From NCBI GenBank assembly GCA_036555065.1, contig DATBLZ010000024.1, positions 1 through 26,323 of the forward strand: a stretch of DNA of 26,323 bases, in the 5' to 3' direction. Positions 1-7,268 of this stretch are shown here, piece after piece (position 1 is the stretch's first letter; every line of letters begins with the position of its first letter). A program made the translations under genes and the position numbers. This stretch comes from DATBLZ01 sp036555065 (GTDB taxonomy: Bacteria; Pseudomonadota; Gammaproteobacteria; Steroidobacterales; Rariloculaceae). Under the pieces are notes generated by a model. It made no database searches. It was not told where the DNA came from and saw only the letters and a list, made by a program, of their open reading frames with translations.

Positions 1-1
1 C

Positions 2-787
2 AGGTGGGCGAGCGATAATTTCACCAGTGCGTCTTATAAGACCGCGGCGTACAAGGACAGGGACGGCTCGCTCGGTGGTGGCCCCAATTCCTTCGTGCTC
101 ATCCACGACGGCGTCAACGACAGCATCGCAGTCGACACGGAGGCCTGTGAGATCAAGCCCACCTGGAACGCTGCCGTGTGCAGGGGCGATATTGGGCGCC
201 TCAGTTTTGGCGGCCCTGGCGGCGGCGGTGCATTCGGCGGATTCGGCGGCGCGGGTCCCGGACGAGCCGGCGGTGCCGGTGCCGGCGCTGGTGCTGGCCC
301 CGGCGCAGTTGCCGGTGGTGCTGGTGGTCCCGGTGCTGCTCCCGCAATCGCTGGAGCGGGTGGTCCTGGCGCGCCTGCGGGTCCGGGTGCCACCGGTCCC
401 GGCGGAGCTCCCGCTCCCGGTGGTTTCGGCGGCGGCGCCGGTGGAGCTCCTGCTCAGCCGCCAGTCGTTCTCAGCCGCAACGGCAAGGAGTACACCGTAA
501 CTGCCACCAACGTGCGAGCCGGCACCGAGATCAAGGTGACCACCGAAAGGCCGAGCGTGAACCTCTCCCTGACGGAACTGGATCAGGGCTCGTGGGTGAT
601 CTTCGAGCTGCCGGGATTCACCACCGCGGCTTCGGGTGCACCGCAGGACAGCGTGGATGCGCTGCGTAATGCCAGCGCCACCTCGTACTTCAAAGACACG
701 GATGCGCTCTGGGTCAAGGTCGTCTCCAACGGTGACCCCGGCGGCGGCGGCCCTGGTGGTGCAACGAGCGTTCTGGTCAGCCGGTAA
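2..787 (+). CDS. C-terminal part of a G8/CEMIP-like secreted protein (5' end outside window)
   Basis: The frame is open from the window's first bases and ends at TAA 785-787, so this is the last 261 residues of a longer protein. Two conserved-looking blocks are visible. The first has a DRDGSLGG stretch followed by CEIKPTWNAAVC, two cysteines around a WNA core. The second has ELDQGSWVIFELPG followed by TSYFKDTDALWVKV. From memory this pairing resembles the C-terminal region of CEMIP/TMEM2-type G8-domain proteins, which include animal hyaluronan-binding and hyaluronan-degrading proteins. The G8 domain itself would lie upstream and is not seen. A Gly/Ala/Pro-rich insert separates the blocks. A role in binding or cutting an extracellular polysaccharide is inference. 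The downstream gene is convergent, 21 bases away. Confidence 0.6.
   Translation, partial: RWASDNFTSASYKTAAYKDRDGSLGGGPNSFVLIHDGVNDSIAVDTEACEIKPTWNAAVCRGDIGRLSFGGPGGGGAFGGFGGAGPGRAGGAGAGAGAGPGAVAGGAGGPGAAPAIAGAGGPGAPAGPGATGPGGAPAPGGFGGGAGGAPAQPPVVLSRNGKEYTVTATNVRAGTEIKVTTERPSVNLSLTELDQGSWVIFELPGFTTAASGAPQDSVDALRNASATSYFKDTDALWVKVVSNGDPGGGGPGGATSVLVSR
206..460 (+). repeat. Low-complexity Gly/Ala/Pro-coding tract
   Basis: About 85 codons made almost entirely of glycine, alanine and proline, with irregular GGAG-, PGA- and AGG-like units, inside the partial G8/CEMIP-like gene. The units are not exact tandem copies. The tract is probably a flexible linker between two folded blocks, and its repetitive GC-rich bases make it prone to length change and assembly error. 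It also opens long Pro/Ala-rich frames on the opposite strand that look like shadows rather than genes. Confidence 0.75.
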
Positions 788-808
788 GCTCACGTATCGG
801 GCGCGGCG

Positions 809-1204
809 TCAATCCCTCAGCGTGGAGAGGTAGGCGATCACATCGGCGCGCTGCTGCGGATCGGTCAGAATGCCTGCCATCGCTGTGCCCGGCACCAAGG
901 CGTTCGGGTTGGCCAGGAATTCATCCAAGGTCTCGGCGTTCCAGGTCACACCGTACTTCTTCAGATTCTCGCTGGGGCCCAAGAGGCTTTGCGTGGTGCC
1001 AGCCTTGCGCCCCACGACGCCGACGAGATTGGGGCCCACCTTCGAATTGTCTTCCTCGGTCACGCCATGGCAGGCCGGGCAGCCATTGGCCATGAACAGT
1101 TCCTTGCCGTTGACGGCGTCGCCGTTGGTATCGCCGGCGTAAGCGGCGGGCGCCGTCAGCAGGGCGGCCAGTGCGAACAGGCGGATGGGTCGGATCGCGG
1201 ACAT
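809..1204 (-). CDS. Periplasmic class I c-type cytochrome
   Basis: A 131-residue mono-haem electron carrier. A Sec signal peptide ends at AYA (21-23). The haem-binding motif CPACH is at 42-46, and the distal methionine ligand is probably M109 in PGTAMAG. The segment VGPNLVGVVGRKAG at about 56-69 is typical of cytochrome c2/c550-type proteins. The frame is open further upstream, but ATG at 1202-1204 was chosen because it starts the signal peptide directly and has a GGGAG ribosome site about 10 bases before it; the upstream extension is Arg/Ser-rich without domain character. It should shuttle electrons in the periplasm. It lies back to back with the di-haem gene at 1524 and could be its redox partner, which is inference. 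Confidence 0.93.
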   Translation of the reverse strand: MSAIRPIRLFALAALLTAPAAYAGDTNGDAVNGKELFMANGCPACHGVTEEDNSKVGPNLVGVVGRKAGTTQSLLGPSENLKKYGVTWNAETLDEFLANPNALVPGTAMAGILTDPQQRADVIAYLSTLRD

Positions 1205-1256
1205 GGACGTAGAGCTCTCCCGAAAACGGGGCCCAAAAGCCCCATGCCAGGAGATG

Positions 1257-1262
1257 ATTCTA
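1257..1262 (-). promoter_or_regulatory. Candidate -10 element for the cytochrome c gene
   Basis: On the minus strand the bases read TAGAAT, five of six matching the sigma-70 -10 consensus, about 53 bases before the cytochrome start codon. A run of ten T (A 1270-1279 on the plus strand) lies in the spacer region. No convincing -35 hexamer is visible at 16-18 bases, the nearest being ATGACG at 20. In the presumed leader a GGGGC/GCCCC hairpin sits at 1228-1243. Confidence 0.3.
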
Positions 1263-1357
1263 GCAAGCCAAAAAAAAAAGGCCGTCATCTCGTGGTGCGG
1301 GGAATGCGTAGCAAACAAGTTATACCGGTCGCAGAGACGGCCGCAGCGCCGCGGTGA

Positions 1358-1456
1358 CGTATTGGGAGCGATCGCTCGGCGTCGGCGGCGACTACTCGCC
1401 TCGAGACGCTGCAGGCGCTCGACACTTTCCTCGCCGAGCACCTTGGCGGCCGGTAG
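1358..1456 (+). pseudogene. Possible remnant of a hydrolase C-terminus
   Basis: In one frame, between stop codons at 1355-1357 and 1454-1456, the translation ends with LETLQALDTFLAEHLGGR and then a stop. The pattern of a helix followed by FLAEHLGGR and a stop resembles, from memory, the last residues of S9-family prolyl oligopeptidases and related alpha/beta hydrolases. There is no room for the rest of such a gene, so if real it is a leftover of a deleted gene. The match is short and could be chance. Confidence 0.2.
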
Positions 1457-1505
1457 CGGCGGCGGCCGACGACTGCTTGCGTCGCCGCTCGACAAGACCC
1501 ATGTC

Positions 1506-1523
1506 CCGCTAGACAATTAGCGG
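1506..1523. repeat. Perfect inverted repeat abutting the TTG start codon
   Basis: CCGCTA at 1506-1511 and TAGCGG at 1518-1523 are perfect complements around a 6-base loop. The right arm ends one base before the TTG start at 1524 and contains an in-frame TAG (1518-1520). As RNA it would fold exactly where a ribosome-binding site should be; no T run follows, so it is not a standard terminator. Confidence 0.5.
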
Positions 1524-3959
1524 TTGAGCCAGCCTCGAGCACGGAGCGCCGCAATCTCAACGAAGCTCGTCATACCAGTCGCGTTGCTGATCGTCGCGGC
1601 GGCCGGCATCGCTGTGGTCGCCTACCGACAGCAACACTCGAATGAAGCGCACTGGGCCGTCGTCAAGCAGTATTGCTACGACTGCCATAACCGCGACGAC
1701 CGCGCCGGCGATCGGGCCTTCGATACGATGTCTCCCGACGAGATCGCCGCGAACGCGGAGACCTGGGAACTCGCGATTCGGAAGCTCCGCAGCGGCCTCA
1801 TGCCGCCCGCGGGAGGGCCGCGTCCGGATAGTCAGAGCGTTGAGCGTCTCGCAGCGTGGCTCGCGGACGAGATCGACACGGCCGCTACCGAGCCTCCACC
1901 CGGTCGCGTGTCGCTGCGCCGGTTGAACCGCCGCGAGTACGCGCACGCGATTCGGGACTTGCTGGCGCTCGAGGTCGATGCCGCGCTCTTACTGCCCCAA
2001 GACAACGTCGCGGGCCACTTCGACAACAACGCCGACGCGCTCCAAGTGTCGCCGGCGTTCGTCAATCAATACATCGACGCCGCACGCGCGATCGCGCTCG
2101 AGGCCGTGGGCGACGCCACGGCGTTGCCGATCACGACGACGTACGGCGATCCGGCCAACATGGTGATCTCGCTGCCGCCCGACGGCGCGCCCGGCACGGG
2201 CCGGCAACAACATTACATCGCCGGCATGCCGTTCGGGACGCGCGGAGGCTTCAGCGTTACGCACGATTTCCCGGCCGACGGCGAGTACGAGCTTAACGTA
2301 GGCGACATGGCGCTCGCCCGCGAAGTCCCGCGCATGGAGTTCGAGAATACGGTCATCGTCCTGCTCGACGGCAAGGAGTTTTATCGCACGATCATCGGCG
2401 GTGAAACCGACCACAAGGCGATCGACCAGCTGCTCGATCCCGCGGTCGAGGAGATCAACGGGCGGCTCCGCAAAATTCGCTTTCAAGCGACCGCAGGGCA
2501 ACACGATCTCGCGGTTACATTCGTCCACCGGAGCTTCGCCGAGAGCGACGAGCGCACGCGCACCATCGCGCTCGAAGGCGGGCAGGAGCGCATTCAGGCG
2601 GCGCACGCGCTGCAGATTCGCGGCCCGTTGTCCGTCGCGGGTGTCGGTGACTCCCCGAGCCGCGCGAAGATTTTCATTTGCAAGCCGACCGATACGCCCG
2701 ACGCACGACCCTGTGCGCTCGATATCGTCACGAACCTCGCCGAGCGCGCGTTCCGACGACCCGTCACCGACGTCGACATCGAAAGCCTCATGGCGTTCTA
2801 CGACGCCGGCTACGAGGCCGGCGGGTTCGAGCGCGGCGTCCGTGATGCGTTGAGCGCGATTCTCGCGAGCCCGCATTTCCTCTATCGCGCGGAATCCGGT
2901 GCCGGTGCCGACACCGCCGCGCTCAGCGATCTCGAGCTCGCGTCGCGGCTGTCCTTTTTCCTTTGGAGCAGCTTGCCAGACGAGGAGCTGCTCGAGCTCG
3001 CGGAAAGCGGGCGGCTGAGCTCCGGCAAAGTGTTGGCCGAGCAAGTGCGACGGATGCTCGCCGACGAGCGGGCGAAGTCGCTCGTCGAGGACTTCGCGTT
3101 CCAGTGGCTCGGCGTCGGCAAGCTCGACGAGATCGTCCCGGACCGCGGCCAGTTCCCGCAAGCGAGCGGCTTGCTCGATCCCCGCGACCTGTTGAAAGAG
3201 GAGCTTCGGCTCTTCATCGACAGCGTGTTCCGCGAGCGCAGAAGCGTCGTCGAGCTCTTGACCGCCGACTACACGTTTCTCAACGAGCGCCTCGCGATGC
3301 ATTACGGCATCGAGAGCGTCAAAGGGGCCCGCTTCCGCCGCGTGACGCTGCCCGACGAGTCGCGGCAGGGACTGCTCGGCAAAGGCGCTATTCTGATGTT
3401 GACCGCGTATCCCAACCGCAATTCTCCCGTGCGGCGCGGCGCGTGGATACTCGAGCGTGTGCTCGGTGCGCCGCCTCCGGCGCCGCTGCCCGACGTGCCG
3501 GAGCTCACCGAGAACAAACGCGGCGAGCCGCCGCGAACGCTGCGGCAGCGGCTCGAGCAGCACCGCGAAAGCCCGACCTGTTTCTCGTGCCACGGCATCA
3601 TGGATCCGCTCGGCTTGGCGCTCGAGAACTTCAACGCCGTGGGCCAGTACCGGGCCGATGATCCGGAGACGCGCACGCCGATCGACGCGAGCGGCGTGTT
3701 GCCCGATGGAACTCACGTGAGCGGACCCGGCGACTTGCGCCGGGCGCTCACGGCGCACCCCGACCAGTTCGTCGAAGCCCTCACCGAGAATCTGTTGACG
3801 TATGCGCTTGGGCGGAGCATCGACTATCGCGATATGCCGACCGTACGCGCGATTGTGCGGCGCGCCAAAGACGACGACTACCGCTTCGAGTCCCTTGTGC
3901 TCGGCATCGTCTCGAGCGCTGCGTTCCAAAAGCGTGTGCCCGAAAGCGTGCTGCAGTAG
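1524..3959 (+). CDS. Di-haem DUF1587/DUF1595/DUF1592/DUF1588/DUF1585 protein (module A)
   Basis: An 811-residue membrane-anchored protein of the Planctomycete-cytochrome-like multidomain family; no biochemical role is known to me. An N-terminal membrane helix lies at about 16-34, then a cytochrome-like segment with haem motif CYDCH (51-55) and a likely Met ligand in GLMPP (M93). DUF1587 follows (about 131-197, RLNRREYAHAIRDLL), then DUF1595 (398-458), DUF1592 (467-595, ELASRLSFFLWSSLPDEELL), DUF1588 (611-710) with a second haem motif CFSCH (686-690), and DUF1585 (748-803, LLTYALGRSIDY). The bulk should be periplasmic. TTG 1524 is the only usable start because an in-frame TAG lies two codons earlier; no clear ribosome site is seen. 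The DUF1552 gene follows after 10 bases and a paralogue lies at 12990. Redox function is inferred from the haems. Confidence 0.93.
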   Translation: MSQPRARSAAISTKLVIPVALLIVAAAGIAVVAYRQQHSNEAHWAVVKQYCYDCHNRDDRAGDRAFDTMSPDEIAANAETWELAIRKLRSGLMPPAGGPRPDSQSVERLAAWLADEIDTAATEPPPGRVSLRRLNRREYAHAIRDLLALEVDAALLLPQDNVAGHFDNNADALQVSPAFVNQYIDAARAIALEAVGDATALPITTTYGDPANMVISLPPDGAPGTGRQQHYIAGMPFGTRGGFSVTHDFPADGEYELNVGDMALAREVPRMEFENTVIVLLDGKEFYRTIIGGETDHKAIDQLLDPAVEEINGRLRKIRFQATAGQHDLAVTFVHRSFAESDERTRTIALEGGQERIQAAHALQIRGPLSVAGVGDSPSRAKIFICKPTDTPDARPCALDIVTNLAERAFRRPVTDVDIESLMAFYDAGYEAGGFERGVRDALSAILASPHFLYRAESGAGADTAALSDLELASRLSFFLWSSLPDEELLELAESGRLSSGKVLAEQVRRMLADERAKSLVEDFAFQWLGVGKLDEIVPDRGQFPQASGLLDPRDLLKEELRLFIDSVFRERRSVVELLTADYTFLNERLAMHYGIESVKGARFRRVTLPDESRQGLLGKGAILMLTAYPNRNSPVRRGAWILERVLGAPPPAPLPDVPELTENKRGEPPRTLRQRLEQHRESPTCFSCHGIMDPLGLALENFNAVGQYRADDPETRTPIDASGVLPDGTHVSGPGDLRRALTAHPDQFVEALTENLLTYALGRSIDYRDMPTVRAIVRRAKDDDYRFESLVLGIVSSAAFQKRVPESVLQ

Positions 3960-3969
3960 AATCGCGGCC

Positions 3970-5253
3970 ATGTTTCTGACCCGAAAGCATTTGTCGCGGC
4001 GCGTTATGTTGAAAGGGGCGGGCGTCTCGATCGCGCTGCCTCTCCTCGACGCGATGGTCCCGGCCGCCACTGCGCTTGCGCAAACGGCGGCAGCGCCGAG
4101 CATTCGGCTCGGCTTCATCTACTTTCCGCATGGCGCTCTGCAAAACGAATGGGAGCCGCCGCAGATCGGCCGGGGCTTCGATTTTCCGTACATTCTCGAG
4201 CCGCTCGAGGGGCTCCGCGACTACGTGACTGTGGTCAGCGGTCTGCGCAACAAGGTCGCCGAAGGCGGCGTCCCGCACGGCTTCAACGAAGAGACCTGGC
4301 TCAACTGCGTCCATCCCCGCCAGCGCAACGTCGAGCGGGGCATCGGTGTCACGGCCGATCAGATCGCGGCGCGACACCTGCAAAAGGATACGCCGCTGCC
4401 GTCGATGGAGCTCTGCGGCGAGCCAGGCGGCATGATCTCGTTCCGTACGCCCGACCAGCCCCTGCCGATGGAGGGCAATCCGCGCAAGGTGTTCATCTCG
4501 ATGTTCGGACAGGGGCAGACCAACGAGGAACGTCAGGCGATCCTCAGCGAGACGACGAGCCTGCTCGATTATGTGACCGCGGCCACGGCGAGCTTGAACA
4601 GCAAGCTCGATGCCGCCGACCGCGCCAAGGTCAGCGATTACCTCGATTCCGTGCGCGAGGTCGAGCTCCGTGTGCAGAAGCTCAACGAGAGCAGCGAATC
4701 GCTCGCGGGGCTCCCGGATGCGCCGATCGGCGCGCCCGACGATTTCGGCGAGCTCCTCGATCTGCAGTTCGAGCTGTTTGCGCTCGCGTGGGAGACGAAC
4801 CGCACGAACGTGATCACGTTGAAGATGGTCGAGGAGGCGAGCATGCGGACGTACCCGAACTTGGGCGTCCACGAAGCCTTCCACCCGACGTCGCACTGGG
4901 GCGGTTTCCCGGAGCGCATCGCGAACTTGCGGAAGATCCAGAACTACCACACGGCCGTGTTCGCGAAGTTCGCGGAGCGTCTTGCGAATACGCCGGACGG
5001 CGATGGCTCGCTGCTCGACCATTCGCTGGTCCTTTTCGGCAGCAATATGGCGAACAGCGACGCGCACAATGCCGATCAGCTGCCGCAGGCACTCATCGGC
5101 CGCGGCGGCGGCGTGCGCGGCGGCCAGCATCTGCGCTATCCGCAGGACACGCCGCACGCGAATATCCTCGTCACGATGCTCGAGCGCGCGGGCGTCCCGG
5201 CCGAGGAGCTCGAGAAGTTCGGCGACAGCACCGGGCCGTTTTCCGAGGTGTGA
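3970..5253 (+). CDS. Tat-exported DUF1552 protein (module A)
   Basis: A 427-residue DUF1552-family protein. It begins MFLTRKHLSRRVMLKG, with a twin-arginine motif (R10-R11), then a hydrophobic stretch ending near ATALAQ, so it is probably exported folded by the Tat system. Its C-terminal part (LLDHSLVLFGSNMANSD, then GRGGGVRGGQH, then DTPHANILVTMLERAG) has the layout seen in DUF1501 proteins, which I recall as alkaline-phosphatase/sulfatase-like; that link is inference. DUF1552 and DUF1501 genes commonly follow DUF1592-type genes. The frame is open upstream of 3970, but ATG 3970 starts the Tat signal and lies 10 bases after the previous stop. The next gene begins three bases downstream. Confidence 0.92.
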   Translation: MFLTRKHLSRRVMLKGAGVSIALPLLDAMVPAATALAQTAAAPSIRLGFIYFPHGALQNEWEPPQIGRGFDFPYILEPLEGLRDYVTVVSGLRNKVAEGGVPHGFNEETWLNCVHPRQRNVERGIGVTADQIAARHLQKDTPLPSMELCGEPGGMISFRTPDQPLPMEGNPRKVFISMFGQGQTNEERQAILSETTSLLDYVTAATASLNSKLDAADRAKVSDYLDSVREVELRVQKLNESSESLAGLPDAPIGAPDDFGELLDLQFELFALAWETNRTNVITLKMVEEASMRTYPNLGVHEAFHPTSHWGGFPERIANLRKIQNYHTAVFAKFAERLANTPDGDGSLLDHSLVLFGSNMANSDAHNADQLPQALIGRGGGVRGGQHLRYPQDTPHANILVTMLERAGVPAEELEKFGDSTGPFSEV

Positions 5254-5255
5254 GC

Positions 5256-6803
5256 GTGACTCGGTCGACGTTGCGAACGGCGGCCTGGATCACGGTGCCG
5301 GCCGTCTTGATAACGGGTTTGGCCGCGCTCTCGGTGATCCTGACGCCGGGTACGGATGCGTCGGCGGATGCCGACGTCGATCAGCGCAGGCCCGACGGCA
5401 GCACACCACTGCAGTGGGCCGTCTATCAAGGAGACGTCGCCGAGGTCGAGCAGCTCCTCGAGGCTGGCGCTGATGTGTCCCTCGCGAACGACTACGGCGC
5501 GACACCCATGGGGCTCGCGGCCGAAGTCGCGGATACCGAGATCCTGAAGCTGCTGCTCGCCGCCGGCGCGAATCCCGATTCGCCCAACGCCGACGGACAG
5601 ACGGCGCTCATGGCCGTCGCGCGCACCGGCAACGTCGCGGCGGCGAAGCTCCTGCTCGACCACGGTGCGACGGTCGATGCGCGGGAGAGCTTTGGCGGGC
5701 AGACGGCGCTGATGTGGGCGGCGGCGCGCCGACATCCCGAGATGATCGAGCTTTTGACCGCGCACGGCGCGGACGTGAATGCGCGCTCGACCGCGCGCGA
5801 CTATCAACGGCACATCACGGCCGAGGGGCGGCCGAAGAGCCTCGACAGCGGCGGCTTCACGCCGCTGCTCTATGTCGCGCGCGAGAACTGCATCGCGTGC
5901 GTCGACGTGTTGCTCGCCAACGGTGCCGACATCGATCTGCCGGACCCCGACGGTGTGTCGCCGCTGCACCTGGCGATCGTGAACGCGAACTGGGATCTTG
6001 CCAAGCGCCTGATCGAGGGCGGGGCCGACGTCGATCAATGGGATATCTACGGCGAGGCACCTCTCTTCACGGCGGTCGGGCAGCGTACGCGATACGACGG
6101 CGGCCGCGCGTCGATCGATCCATTGAACAAGACGGATGGGTTGACGATCGTGCGCCTCTTGCTCGAGCGCGGCGCGAGCCCGAACATGCAGCTCTTCTTC
6201 CGCCCTGCGAACGTGCGCGGCCCGACGAATACACGCGGTTCGACTCCGTTGATTCGCGCGGCGAACAACAACGACCTCGAGGTCGTGCAATTGCTGCTCG
6301 CACACGGCGCGGACGCAACGGTTTACATGGCGGATCGACAAACGCCGATCCACGCCGTGCTCGCGGGCCGTGCCGGCGAGAAGGACGCCCTCGAGCTCAT
6401 CAAGGTACTGCACGACGCGGGCACCGACGTCAACGTCGTTGCGCTCGTCGTCCACATCGAGGAGGTCCGCGGCGGCTCGGCGCTCCACTACGCCGTGCGC
6501 AAGCGCTACAAAGAGGTCATCCGGTTACTCGCGTCATACGGCATCGACATGAACTTGAAGGACCAAGACGGCCTCACGGCGCTCGATTACACGCAGTCGC
6601 GCGGTTTCATGCCGTTCATGGCGAACCAAACGCCGCTCTACGCCGAGGAGGCCGCGCTTCTGCGCGAGCTCGGCGCGACCGTGCGGCTCGCCAAAGACCC
6701 CGTGTGGCCGACGCTCGGACCCCCGCAAGGGATGTGGGCCGACATCTGGCCGCTCGGCGAGCCCGTCGTGCATGCGCCGACCTATCAGCACGCACCGCTC
6801 TAG
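5256..6803 (+). CDS. Exported ankyrin-repeat protein (module A)
   Basis: A 515-residue protein with an N-terminal hydrophobic helix (about 9-29) followed by roughly ten ankyrin repeats: clear units start near residues 47, 81, 114, 148, 199, 233, 266, 328, 362 and 407. Typical cores are GQTALMAVARTGN and GADVNAR. The helix should place the repeats in the periplasm, either as an anchor or a signal peptide. GTG 5256 was chosen because GAGG at 5245-5248 lies seven bases before it; GTG 5250, overlapping the DUF1552 stop in a GTGA, is the alternative. Ankyrin repeats bind proteins, so a scaffold or chaperone for the exported DUF1552 or di-haem partner is likely but inferred. The gene at 11380 is a paralogue with the same irregular spacer after the fourth or fifth repeat. 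Confidence 0.9.
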   Translation: MTRSTLRTAAWITVPAVLITGLAALSVILTPGTDASADADVDQRRPDGSTPLQWAVYQGDVAEVEQLLEAGADVSLANDYGATPMGLAAEVADTEILKLLLAAGANPDSPNADGQTALMAVARTGNVAAAKLLLDHGATVDARESFGGQTALMWAAARRHPEMIELLTAHGADVNARSTARDYQRHITAEGRPKSLDSGGFTPLLYVARENCIACVDVLLANGADIDLPDPDGVSPLHLAIVNANWDLAKRLIEGGADVDQWDIYGEAPLFTAVGQRTRYDGGRASIDPLNKTDGLTIVRLLLERGASPNMQLFFRPANVRGPTNTRGSTPLIRAANNNDLEVVQLLLAHGADATVYMADRQTPIHAVLAGRAGEKDALELIKVLHDAGTDVNVVALVVHIEEVRGGSALHYAVRKRYKEVIRLLASYGIDMNLKDQDGLTALDYTQSRGFMPFMANQTPLYAEEAALLRELGATVRLAKDPVWPTLGPPQGMWADIWPLGEPVVHAPTYQHAPL

Positions 6804-6827
6804 CAAGAAAACCTACGCGCGGGAACC

Positions 6828-7229
6828 ATGCGAAAAGCAATCGACATTGCTCTCAAGGTCATCCTGAGCCTCATACTGATTTTGCCGATTCTCGGCCTGC
6901 TCGGCGTGTTTCCGCCGCCGACGCAGAATCTCTACAACACTACCCAGGCGTTCGCGTTCATACAGACTCTCGAGGACGTCAGGTACATCTCGATCATCAT
7001 GGCTGGCGTGCACGTCGTCGCGCTCATATGCATTTGGACCGGCAGAATGGCCGTCGCAGCGCTCTTGATCCTGCCGATTACCGTGAACGTAGTCGCCTTT
7101 CACTTGGTTCTCGACGGCGGGTTGCACAAACCCGGCGCCATCCTCGGCGATCTCATGCTGCTGCTCAACGCGTATTTTCTCTGGCAGCAGCGGGGCAAGT
7201 ACCGCGTGCTCATCGATAAAGATGCATGA
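6828..7229 (+). CDS. Small DoxX-like four-helix membrane protein
   Basis: A 133-residue integral membrane protein with four predicted helices (about 9-29, 52-70, 74-94, 104-120), a proline-rich turn after helix 1 (FPPPTQN) and a basic C-terminus. Size, helix spacing and the HLVLDGGLHKPG segment before helix 4 fit the broad DoxX/DoxX-like family, some of whose members sit with quinone or redox enzymes. No catalytic residues can be assigned. It starts 24 bases after the ankyrin gene and is probably cotranscribed. The family assignment is moderate. Confidence 0.7.
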   Translation: MRKAIDIALKVILSLILILPILGLLGVFPPPTQNLYNTTQAFAFIQTLEDVRYISIIMAGVHVVALICIWTGRMAVAALLILPITVNVVAFHLVLDGGLHKPGAILGDLMLLLNAYFLWQQRGKYRVLIDKDA

Positions 7230-7268
7230 TGGGCACGCTCGTCAAACGCGCTGCGGAAGCGTCTTAGC

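Larger units (their letters stand above)
1205..1523. other. Gene-poor region between divergent genes
   Basis: 319 bases between the divergent cytochrome c and di-haem protein genes. It holds a hairpin at 1228-1243, the candidate cytochrome -10 element at 1257-1262, an A10 run at 1270-1279, a possible decayed gene end at 1358-1456 and an inverted repeat at 1506-1523. Several frames cross it, but their products are Arg-rich and show no domain. I see no clear promoter for the plus-strand genes. Confidence 0.6.

Noticed and set aside
34..393. Pro/Ala-rich minus-strand frame opposite the low-complexity tract
   Set aside because: It is the complement of Gly/Ala codons; no start context or domain supports it.
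1205..1516. Upstream extension of the cytochrome c frame by about 100 residues
   Set aside because: The extension is Arg/Ser-rich and would bury the signal peptide inside the protein; the internal ATG at 1204 has a good ribosome site.
1989..4118. A very long open frame on the minus strand opposite the di-haem gene of module A
   Set aside because: Its translation is rich in Arg, Glu and His with no domain or signal, and the plus strand has clear conserved domains. Long antisense frames are expected in GC-rich genes.
5136..6488. Long minus-strand frame opposite the first ankyrin gene
   Set aside because: It mirrors the codon pattern of the ankyrin repeats and shows no independent motif or ribosome site.
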